In this document: positions 50,468 through 58,500 of the stretch, in pieces
How positions within the stretch are numbered: the stretch's first letter is position 1
Layout: each line of letters opens with the position of its first letter
Assembly (NCBI GenBank): GCA_963966185.1
Contig: CAWZYM010000129.1
Span: forward strand, 248,001 to 312,000
Direction: 5' to 3'
Source: Rhabditoides inermis
Taxonomy: Eukaryota > Nematoda > Chromadorea > Rhabditida > Rhabditidae
Length of the DNA stretch: 64,000 bases
The notes under the pieces: generated by a model
What the model was told of the DNA's origin: nothing
What the model saw: the letters and a program-made list of their open reading frames with translations, nothing else
The model's database searches: none
Made by a program: the position numbers and the translations under genes

Positions 50468-53400
50468 ATGTCAAGTAAACGATTACCATATGTGCCTGGT
50501 GGTGCCCCAGCTACCGTGTCACGGGATGGTATCATTCGTCTTCCTGCGTCGACAGAACCTCGTTGGCGACGGGATAGACTACACGTCCTGTCCGCCGAAG
50601 AGCGTGCTCGTTTAGTACAGGAAGGCGTACACGCACAGGGAAGTGCTGGTGAGTCATCATTCATTTCGTTATTTTTAAATGCATCATTGTTTGCAGCTGC
50701 GACCGCTGACCAGTCGCATGTGGGCGAGCCTCCGAAGAAGTACTATCGCATGGTGAGCCACTAATGTCAATATGTGTGTTTGAACTGTGATTGAAGGCGC
50801 TGCCACCCGGAACACCACGTGCTGGAACGCGCGACAAGGGCACACAAGCGCACGACCTGACGCCGCCTACGAAGAAGCACAACACTGGATCGCAGACCAA
50901 ATATCTGGATTTGAAGGCGAGTAAACCTTGTATAGTTGTATGGTGACAATTCTATTTATGAACCGTGGGTATGCCTTGTATTGTGTTTCCTATGGTTCGG
51001 CCGTGGTATTCGCACAAAACGCTGAATACCCATGTAACATGTGGGGGCACAATACCAAGAAAGACAAAGGCATACACCTCAAATTCAAGGTTGCCGAACA
51101 GTAGAATTGTCACTGTACTAATTTACTGTTTAGCATGATGAAACAGGTATATATCAAGCAAGAGCAAGCAGTGATGTCCGGCAAGCAACGATTTCATCGT
51201 TTGTGTACGTTTCGCACGCACTTCCATCGCATGTAAAGGTGGGATTGTAGTCTCCGAGAATTTATTTGTGCTTTGCAGGTGACGGTGAACGAGCGAGTAG
51301 ACCAAGCACATTCTCAGAGGATGTGTGAGTCATCCGCACTCATCGTCGCGAGGGTGCATGCCGGTCTTCTCGAGCTCAGCACCAAGTTCGGTTCCCCTCT
51401 CCCTCTTGTCTACAGAGATATCGATCGCACCACGGCTGCTCTGACTGGTCTCTCTCCAGAGACAGTGCGACGTCATGTGGCGAAGCACTGCCAGACTGTC
51501 AACGCCAAGGGACCGCTGCCATCGTGTTACAAGAGACACAAACGGTACACTCGCGCGGAGAGGATTGCGAGGATTCTGAGGACGGTCTCTCCCCGCATTC
51601 GACACAGGATTCGGTATGTCGTGCACCACCGTTTCTACAAGAAGTATCGGAGAGTGACTGTGCGTGCGCTCAAAGCGGAGGTGGAGAAGAGCCTGGAAGA
51701 AGATGATGAGGTGGCGGACAAGTTCGAGGAGGAAGAGTGGACAGACGGAGACGAGGAGATGACCGATGAGCAGGCACAGAAGGCGGAGACCGCTGAGGAC
51801 GATGTGGAGGAGCACGAGGAGCACGGAACAGAGGAGGAGCAGGGAGCAGCTAAGGAGAAGGAGCAGAGAGCAGCTAAGGAGACCGAGAAAGGAGGTGGGT
51901 GAGAGGCGGGGGGGGGGGGGGGTAGGGAGATAATGACGTATTTTCAGATGGTGTGAAGAAGCCGTGGAAGATCTCTTTGTCGGACTTCCGCTACCTTCTA
52001 CACGGGCTGAAGTTCAGGCACCAGCGCCTGACCGATAGGAACTCGGTGATATTCGCGTCGCCGGATCTGACGAGATGGAGGGCTGGCTACATCAGGGACA
52101 TTCGTTCCATGAGAGCGGCAGGCTACCTGCCGTTCTACATGGACGAAACCTGGAGTCACGCGGGAGCGACGCATCGAGTGGACTGGGTGGATCAGCTGAC
52201 CCTGAAGAACCCGCTACAGAGCGTCAAGGACGGTTTCACCCATGGACCAGCTGCCGGGCCGGGTCGGGGAAAGAGGTGCATCCTCATCGGAGCCATCTCC
52301 GAGTTCGGCGCCCTCAAGGAGTCCTTCGACATCATCACTGCTGGACGTGAGTGCAGTAATCCAACAGTCCTCTTTAGGACTTCCAAAACGGCCCTCTTTA
52401 GGGCCACTGTTCTTTGGAACACTGATTATGTGAAATAGACTAGAGAGAGAGAGAGGGGGGGGGGGGGGAGAAGGGGGAGAGAGAGGGAGAGAGAGAGAGG
52501 GGGGGGAGAGGGAGAGAGAGAGAGAGAGGGGGGGGGAGTGGGGGCATACAGTGGGTATTTTCAGACACAGACGAAGGCGACTACCACCAGTACATGAACC
52601 AACAGGGGTACATGCACTGGTTGGAGAAGAACGTGCCGCGCATGGTGGAGCTGGCGAAGAAGCATGGGAAGAAACCGGTGCTTGTCATTGACAATGCACC
52701 GTACCACAGTGAGAGGGTTGAGAAGGTACATTTTTACAATTCCTATTAAAACTACAGTTTTCTTGTAATCTACCGTATACCTATGAGTACGGTAGAATAC
52801 CGTACCCCTCATTCAACACGAACTGATTAATTTTCAGATCCCATCGAGCAACAGTCGCCGTGCGGAGATGCTCGACTATCTCGAGAAGAACCGCATCCCG
52901 TACGACCCCGCCTTCACGGTCAAGCAGCTCTACAACGACGTCATCCTGCCGTACTACGCGGAGATGGGAGGGCGCCTGCGGGTGGTGAGGTTTGTGGGGG
53001 ACGAGTACTGCAGGGAGAGGGGTGTGACGGTGATTCGGCTTCCACCGTATCACTGTCACCTCAATCCCATCGAGCTGTACTGGTCTCTCGTCAAGCGCAC
53101 CATCCGCGACAAGGGCCACGCCAAGACGACCGTGGAGCAGGTCCGTGACCACGCCCTGGAGACGATCCAGGAGATCCCGGATGAGAAGGTGCGCAAGTTC
53201 GTGGAGCACGCGATCAAGGAGGAAGAGAAGCACATCGAGCAGGAGGGGCTGGGCAAGGATGTGGATCGGAGTGCCGGAGGTTTCATCCACCTGGAGTCGG
53301 ACGACGAGGACAGCGAGGAGGGAGAGGTGGACTCGGAGCCGGAGGAGGACAGGCCGGACACGGATCTGGAGTCGGACGAGGAGGAGGTGAGGAGGCTGGC

Positions 53401-53752
53401 ACACAGTCTCGGCAAGGAGGTGGCGCAGCGGTACTTCGATGGACGGACCCAAGACAACGTGAAGGGAGTGCACCCCGGACGCTTCGTCGGTGAGGCCACT
53501 GGATGCGCCGTGCAGCGAGGTGGGCGTGGCCGAGGTGGGCGTGGCCGAGGTGGGCGTGGCCGAGGAGGGCGTGGCTCCGGAGGTGGACGAGGTGGCAAGG
53601 TGAAGGTGGAGTCTGGAGACGTGGACCCGGACGTGCCGTCGTGCAGTGGTGTCTCTCCTGCTGCACCTTCTACCCTGCCGCTTCGCAGGAGCCAGCGCGC
53701 TCCCAAGCGCAAGACCGACACTGCATACAGGTACGACTCTGACTCTGACTGA
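50468..53752 (+). CDS. DDE_3-type Tc1/mariner-like transposase, 8 exons, 850 aa
   Basis: Predicted exons: 50468-50648, 50697-50752, 50797-50916, 51134-51238, 51279-51894, 51948-52346, 52565-52725, 52838-53752. All join in phase without a stop (2,553 nt). Introns are mostly 40-53 bp. Residues 1-154 are unrecognised. Residues 202-224 (DRTTAALTGLSPETVRRHVA) look like a helix-turn-helix, followed by a basic second DNA-binding-type segment at 245-292. Residues 293-342 are strongly acidic. The catalytic domain follows: RWRAGYIRDIRSMR...MDETW (D425), GKRCILIGAIS, VIDNAPYHS (D535) and LPPYHCHLNPIELYW (E625). These motifs belong to the DDE_3 family; the role would be cut-and-paste transposition by binding the element ends. 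The 89-residue D535-E625 interval is much longer than the 34 of Tc1. Residues 698-735 are acidic, 774-800 are RGG-rich, and 829-838 (RRSQRAPKRK) may be a nuclear localisation signal. All catalytic residues are present. The third exon's donor is the least certain junction. Confidence 0.88.
50649..50696 (+). other. Intron 1 (48 bp)
   Basis: Donor gtgagt, acceptor ttgcag. Removal joins G/CT as an alanine codon. The frame would also stay open through the intron, so retention would add 16 residues; the consensus splice sites and size favour splicing. Confidence 0.7.
50753..50796 (+). other. Intron 2 (44 bp)
   Basis: Donor gtgagc after ATG, acceptor ttgaag. The intron contains an in-frame stop (taa at 50762), so it must be removed for the protein to continue. 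Phase 0 on both sides. Confidence 0.75.
50917..51133 (+). other. Intron 3 (217 bp) hosting a MITE, probable GC-AG intron
   Basis: The acceptor ctgtttag at 51126-51133 leads into a 35-codon open exon in phase 0. The best donor in phase 0 is ttgaag/gcgagt, a GC donor with an otherwise good match. A GT alternative in phase 0 is ata/gttgta (50935), which would add six codons. Without the nested MITE and one TA the intron would be 40 bp, the normal size for this gene. Confidence 0.65.
50941..51115. mobile_element. Nested 175-bp Tc1-like MITE
   Basis: The ends are inverted repeats: tggtgacaattcta (50941-50954) and, on the minus strand, cagtgacaattcta (51115-51102). Weaker inverted similarity continues inward (gtatgcctt-tgt, gtattgtg, ggtattc). 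TA lies on both sides (50939-50940 and 51116-51117). The CAGTG start flanked by TA resembles the ends of nematode Tc1 elements. It has no coding capacity, so it would be mobilised in trans. Confidence 0.8.
51239..51278 (+). other. Intron 4 (40 bp)
   Basis: Donor gtggga after AAG, acceptor ctttgcag, phase 0. It contains a TAG in the exon frame (51248-51250), so it must be removed. Confidence 0.75.
51895..51947 (+). other. Intron 5 (53 bp) with a G run
   Basis: Donor gtgggt, acceptor attttcag. A stop follows six bases into the intron. It contains an uninterrupted run of about 15 G (51908-51922), capable of G-quadruplex formation and prone to length error in sequencing. Exons join as G/AT (aspartate 360). 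Confidence 0.8.
52366..52381 (+). promoter_or_regulatory. Histone-type stem-loop, divergent copy
   Basis: AGTCCT-CTTT-AGGACT: 6-bp stem, 4-nt loop, preceded by ccaac. It has the same architecture and loop as the next hairpin but two changed base pairs, each compensated. Confidence 0.55.
52390..52405 (+). promoter_or_regulatory. Histone-type 3'-end stem-loop (GGCCCT-CTTT-AGGGCC)
   Basis: 16 nt with the canonical metazoan histone mRNA stem (GGCCCU/AGGGCC) and a CUUU loop, preceded by ccaaaac and followed by ac. The loop starting with C is, as I recall, the nematode form. Such hairpins are normally bound by SLBP at the 3' end of replication-dependent histone mRNAs; here it lies in an intron of a transposase gene. 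Function is unknown; the match to the motif is direct. Confidence 0.65.
52726..52837 (+). other. Intron 7 (112 bp)
   Basis: Donor gtacat after AAG, acceptor aattttcag, phase 0. It contains a perfect 9-bp inverted repeat, TCTACCGTA and TACGGTAGA (52769-52796, loop 10 nt), followed by another taccgta-like copy. The intron sits between the second and third catalytic residues. Confidence 0.8.
53521..53580 (+). repeat. 15-bp coding minisatellite (RGG repeat)
   Basis: Three perfect copies of tgggcgtggccgagg and a fourth degenerate copy, in frame, encode GRGRG-type repeats. RGG tracts commonly bind nucleic acid. Copy number could change without breaking the frame because the unit is a multiple of three. 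Confidence 0.9.
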
Positions 53753-53825
53753 ATGGTATTGATGTGACACTAGACGCACTATTGTTAATCTAAATTGACT
53801 TTGTTGTTATCTTTCCCCGGTGGTT

Positions 53826-53865
53826 ATCGATTGATATCGATTGATATCGATTGATATCGATTGAT
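53826..53865 (+). repeat. (ATCGATTGAT)x4 in the 3' untranslated region
   Basis: Four perfect tandem copies of a 10-bp unit containing the palindrome ATCGAT, 73 bp after the stop codon. Confidence 0.93.
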
Positions 53866-53925
53866 TTAAGTTTGATTTGTTGATTGTTGTTGTTGCACGT
53901 ACCTGTGTTTGGATTGTGTTCTGAT

Positions 53926-53931
53926 AATAAA
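53926..53931 (+). terminator. Poly(A) signal AATAAA
   Basis: A canonical signal 173 bp after the stop codon, followed by attctttattgac. It is the first clear polyadenylation signal downstream of the gene, so the mRNA probably ends near 53945-53960. Confidence 0.7.
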
Positions 53932-54130
53932 TTCTTTATTGACAAGATTTGTTTACGTCAACGAAAAGTAAACAACAACAAACGTGACCTACTGCACTCA
54001 TTTAGAAAAGGTGCGTCCGCGCGCAAAAAATCGATATCTTTCTTTGCCTCGCACTCTCTTGCTGTCTAACCTATTTCATTTCTTGCGCCTCTCTGCGCGA
54101 GGGAGTGGGAACTGGTGGGCGGCCCTACTC
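53932..54130 (+). other. 3' non-coding end of the transposon
   Basis: About 200 bp without a coding feature. It includes aaaaaatcgatatc, a pyrimidine-rich stretch (ctttgcctcgcactctcttgc), a subterminal inverted match at 54062-54077 and a GC-rich end. Confidence 0.7.
54117..54130 (-). repeat. Right terminal inverted repeat, imperfect
   Basis: Partner of the left end; read on the minus strand it begins gagtaggg. It directly abuts TA at 54131-54132. Confidence 0.5.
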
Positions 54131-54132
54131 TA
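54131..54132. other. Target-site duplication TA (right)
   Basis: Second copy of the TA target; followed by tttgttagaacgac, the continuation of the interrupted monomer. Confidence 0.93.
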
Positions 54133-54821
54133 TTTGTTAGAACGACTATGGTAAAGAAAAAGACGGTTAGAGCAGTTCATTTTCCTGTTCTCTAAAAATG
54201 CCCATAGCTCATTGGTAAAGAAAAACACGGTTAGAGCTTCTCGATAAAACACATTGTAGTATGCAGTTTGACTCGACCTCAAAAACGCGACGGTCGAGAG
54301 AATGTGGCCGGGCATTATTGTTAGAACGACTATGGTAAAGAGAAGGACGGTTAGAGCAGTTCATTTTTCTGTTCTCTAAAAATGCCCATAGCTAATTGGT
54401 CGGGCACTTCTCGAGAAAACACGTTGTAGTATGCAGTTTGACTCGACCTCCCAAACGCGACGGTCGAGAGAAGATGGCCGGGCCTTTTTGTTAGAACGAC
54501 TGTGGTAAAGAAAAAGACGGTTAGAGCAGTTCATTTTCATGTTTTTTAAACATTCTCATAGCTCATTGGTCGGGCACTTCTCGAGAAAACACATTGTAGT
54601 ATGCAGTTTGACTCGATCTCCCAAACGCGACGGTCGAGAGAATGTGGCCGGGCATATTTGTAAGAACGACTATGGTAAAAAAGACGGTTAGAGCAGTTCA
54701 TTTTTCTGTTCTCTAAAAATGCCCATAGCTCATTGGTCGGGCACTTCTCGAGAAAACACATTGTAGTATACAGTATGACTCGATCTCCCAAACGCGACAG
54801 TCGAGAGAATGTGGCCGGGCA
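54131..54821 (+). repeat. Satellite block 5 (right flank of transposon)
   Basis: Four monomers. The first carries a private rearrangement: after cattggt comes aaagaaaaacacggttagag and then cttctcgataaaac, replacing cgggca. The same odd monomer is found near 60055 and 62491, which identifies the paralogous copies of this site. The block matches 59970-60660 at an offset of 5,839 bp. Confidence 0.95.
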
Positions 54822-55547
54822 TTAGAGAGGGCGCGCCAGCGCCCTCTCGTTTGTACTGGATGTCCCCGCGCGCTAGAATGCTCAAAAACGACTTTTCCCG
54901 GATGAAGCACTTTTCCTCATTTTGAAGTGATTTCCACTGTTACATTGCATTCACATCTCTATTCGATAGAGTTATAGAAAGTTGTATTGAGTTTGATTGA
55001 ATTTGAAGCGAGATACGGAGAGTCCGCATTCGAGTGCGGATTGAGATTGGTGTCGGGCGGGCGGGCGGGCGTCGGACAATCGCTTTCGCCCCGCCCCCTC
55101 TGTGTGTGAGTGAGAGAGAGAGGCGAATAGCGGGTGCGCGTCGGTATCCTCGCAGCGAATCGCGAACGTGTATGAAAATATAATTTTGTGAAACAAAACA
55201 TAAGAAAAGGACAGATATTATCTTTCAAAAGTACTTCCAAGTAAAAGTAGTTGGTTTGTACTGTTGTCTCAGTTGAGCAAAAGGACTGACATGTTTTCAA
55301 TGGAGACATGTGCAAACAGGCTCTCAGCATTATTCGACGTGTTATGTTACAACAGAAGTTGTGTTTTTAGATAATAACTGCATAACTTTGTAAACGCGTT
55401 CATTATAATATGGCCGCTTTGCACTGGTATGAGAGAGAGAGAGCCTGTTGGCACATGTCTCCATTGAAAACATGTCAGTCCTTTTGCTCAACTGAGACAA
55501 CAGTACAAACCAACTACTTTTACTTGGAAGTACTTTTGAAAGATAAT
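54822..55547 (+). repeat. Spacer copy 4, complete (726 bp)
   Basis: Same layout as copy 3, with private changes shared with the next two copies: tccactgttac, cggagagtccgc, a gggcgggcgggcgggcg expansion and an extra ga in the GA tract. The terminal palindrome occupies 55217-55547. It starts after gggca of a monomer, as in the other complete copies. Confidence 0.92.
55217..55547. mobile_element. Foldback/MITE-like palindrome in spacer copy 4
   Basis: Arms of about 109 bp ending in ATTATCTTTC and GAAAGATAAT with a centre of about 113 bp, same element as at 10802-11130. A long minus-strand open frame crosses the right arm into the satellite but is not a gene. Confidence 0.8.
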
Positions 55548-58500
55548 ATTTGTTAGAACGACTATGGTAAAAAAGACGGTTAGAGCAGTTCATTTTTCTG
55601 TTCTCTAAAAATGCCCATAGCTCATTGGTCGGGCACTTCTCGAGAAAACACATTGTAGTATACAGTATGACTCGATCTCCCAAACGCGACGGTAGAGAGA
55701 ATGTGGCCGGGCATATTTGTTAGAACGACTATGGTAAAAAAGACGGTTAGAGCAGTTCATTTTTCTGTTCTCTAAAAATGCCCATAGCTCATTGGTCGGG
55801 CACTTCTCGAGAAAACACATTGTAGTTTGCAGTATGACTCGATCTCCCAAACGCGACGGTCGAGAGAAGATGGCCGGGCATAGATGTTAGAACGACTATG
55901 GTAAAGAAAAACACGGTTAGAGCAAAACATTTTTCTGTTCTTTGAAAGTGCCCATAGCTCATTGGTCGGGCACTTCTCGAGAAAACACATTGTAGTATGC
56001 AGTTTGACTCGATCTCCCAAACGCGACGGTCGAGAGAAGATGGCCGGGCATATTTGTTAGAACGACTATGGTAAAGAAAAAGACGGTTAGAGCAGTTCAT
56101 TTTCCTGTTCTCTAAAAATGCCCATAGCTCATTGGTTGGGCACTTCTCGATAAAACACATTGTAGTATGCAGTTTGACTCGACCTCCCAAACGCGACGGT
56201 CGAGAGAATGTGGCCGGGCATTATTGTTAGAACGACTATGGTAAAGAGAAGGACGGTTAGAGCAGTTCATTTTTCTGTTCTCTAAAAATGCCCATAGCTA
56301 ATTGGTCGGGCACTTCTCGAGAAAACACGTTGTAGTATGCAGTTTGACTCGACCTCCCAAACGCGACGGTCGAGAGAAGATGGCCGGGCCTTTTTGTTAG
56401 AACGACTGTGGTAAAGAAAAAGACGGTTAGAGCAGTTCATTTTTATGTTTTTTAAACATTCTCATAGCTCATTGGTCGGGCACTTCTCGAGAAAACTTAT
56501 TGTAGTATGCAGTTTGACTCGATCTCCCAAACGCGACGGTCGAGAGAAGATGGCCGGGCCTTTTTGTTAGAACGACTGTGGTAAAGAAAAAGACGGTTAG
56601 CGTTAGAGCAGTTCGTTTTTATGTTTTCTAAAAATTCTCATAGCTCATTGGTCGGGCACTTCTCGAGAAAACACATTGTAGTATGCAGTTTGACTCGATC
56701 TCCCAAACGCGACGGTCGAGAGAAGATGGCCGGGCATATTTGTTAGAACGACTATGGTAAAAAAGACGGTTAGAGCAGTTCATTTTTCTGTTCTCTAAAA
56801 ATGCCCATAGCTCATTGGTCGGGCACTTCTCGAGAAAACACATTGTAGTATACAGTATGACTCGATCTCCCAAACGCGACGGTAGAGAGAATGTGGCCGG
56901 GCATATTTGTTAGAACGACTATGGTAAAAAAGACGGTTAGAGCAGTTCATTTTTCTGTTCTCTAAAAATGCCCATAGCTCATTGGTCGGGCACTTCTCGA
57001 GAAAACACATTGTAGTTTGCAGTATGACTCGATCTCCCAAACGCGACGGTCGAGAGAAGATGGCCGGGCATAGATGTTAGAACGACTATGGTAAAGAAAA
57101 ACACGGTTAGAGCAAAACATTTTTCTGTTCTTTGAAAGTGCCCATAGCTCATTGGTCGGGCACTTCTCGAGAAAACACATTGTAGTATGCAGTTTGACTC
57201 GATCTCCCAAACGCGACGGTCGAGAGAAGATGGCCGGGCATATTTGTTAGAACGACTATGGTAAAGAAAAAGACGGTTAGAGCAGTTCATTTTCCTGTTC
57301 TCTAAAAATGCCCATAGCTCATTTGTCGGGCACTTCTCGAGAAAACACATTGTAGTATGCAGTTTGACTCGATCTCCCAAACGCGACGGTCGAGAGAAGA
57401 TGGCCGGGCATATTTGTTAGAACGACTATGGTAAAGAAAAAGACGGTTAGAGCAGTTCATTTTCCTGTTCTCTAAAAATGCCCATAGCTCATTTGTCGGG
57501 CACTTCTCGATAAAACACATTGTAGTATGCAGTTTGACTCGACCTCCCAAACGCGACGGTCGAGAGAATGTGGCCGGGCATTATTGTTAGAACGACTATG
57601 GTAAAGAGAAGGACGGTTAGAGCAGTTCATTTTTCTGTTCTCTAAAAATGCCCATAGCTAATTGGTCGGGCACTTCTCGAGAAAACACGTTGTAGTATGC
57701 AGTTTGACTCGACCTCCCAAACGCGACGGTCGAGAGAAGATGGCCGGGCCTTTTTGTTAGAACGACTGTGGTAAAGAAAAAGACGGTTAGAGCAGTTCAT
57801 TTTTATGTTTTTTAAACATTCTCATAGCTCATTGGTCGGGCACTTCTCGAGAAAACACATTGTTGTATGCAGTTTGACTCGATCTCCCAAACGCGACGGT
57901 CGAGAGAAGATGGCCGGGCCTTTTTGTTAGAACGACTGTGGTAAAGAAAAAGACGGTTAGCGTTAGAGCAGTTCATTTTTATGTTTTCTAAAAATTCTCA
58001 TAGCTCATTGGTCGGGCACTTCTCGAGAAAACACATTGTAGTATGCAGTTTGACTCGATCTCCCAAACGCGACGGTCGAGAGAAGATGGCCGGGCATATT
58101 TGTTAGAACGACTGTGGTAAAGAGAAAGACGGTTAGAGCAGTTTGTTTTTCTGTTCTTTGAAAATGCCCATAGCTCATTGGTCGGGCACTTCTCGAGAAA
58201 ACACATTGTAGTATACAGTATGACTCGATCTCCCAAACGCGACGGTCGAGAGAATGTGGCCGGGCATATTTGTTAGAACGACTATGGTAAAGAAAAACAC
58301 GGTTAGAGCAAAACATTTTTCTGTTCTTTGAAAGTGCCCATAGCTCATTGGTCGGGCACTTCTCGAGAAAACACATTGTAGTATGCAGTATGACTCGATC
58401 TCCCAAACGCGACGGTCGAGAGAAGATGGCCGGGCATAATTGTTAGAACGACTATGGTAAAGAAAAAGACAGTTAGAGCAGTTCATTTTTATGTTTTCTA

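Larger units (their letters stand above)
52347..52564 (+). other. Intron 6 (218 bp) with hairpins and a GA/G-rich low-complexity tract
   Basis: Donor gtgagt, acceptor tattttcag. The 5' part holds two histone-type stem-loops (listed separately). From about 52440 to 52547 it is an imperfect (GA)n/Gn tract, strongly purine-biased on the plus strand. Retention would end the protein at 52438, removing the second and third catalytic residues. Confidence 0.82.
50105..54130 (+). mobile_element. 4,026-bp DNA transposon, IS630/Tc1/mariner superfamily
   Basis: A unique segment inserted into a satellite monomer at TA. The flanking satellite continues in register on both sides. Matching copies lie 9,867 bp away on the left side and 5,839 bp away on the right side; the difference, 4,028, equals the element plus one TA. 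It contains one gene on the plus strand with an open 850-codon frame, a 5' non-coding region of 363 bp and a 3' region of 378 bp. Terminal inverted repeats are short and imperfect. TA target choice and the DDE_3-type domain both support the superfamily assignment. The intact frame and a precise empty site suggest recent insertion and possible autonomy. Confidence 0.92.

Noticed and set aside
50272..50478. Plus-strand open frame of 68 codons upstream of the transposase
   Set aside because: It starts with TTG, is AT-rich low-complexity translation, and runs through the acceptor tract; it fits 5' non-coding DNA better.
52384..52438. Reading on through intron 6 as an alternative protein end
   Set aside because: The frame stays open only to 52438, loses two catalytic residues, and the splice sites on both sides are strong; kept only as a possible retained-intron form.
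52781..53779. 332-codon minus-strand open frame opposite exon 8, and similar ones at 53056-53721 and 51330-51824
   Set aside because: They are antisense shadows of GC-rich exons; the plus strand carries recognisable catalytic motifs.
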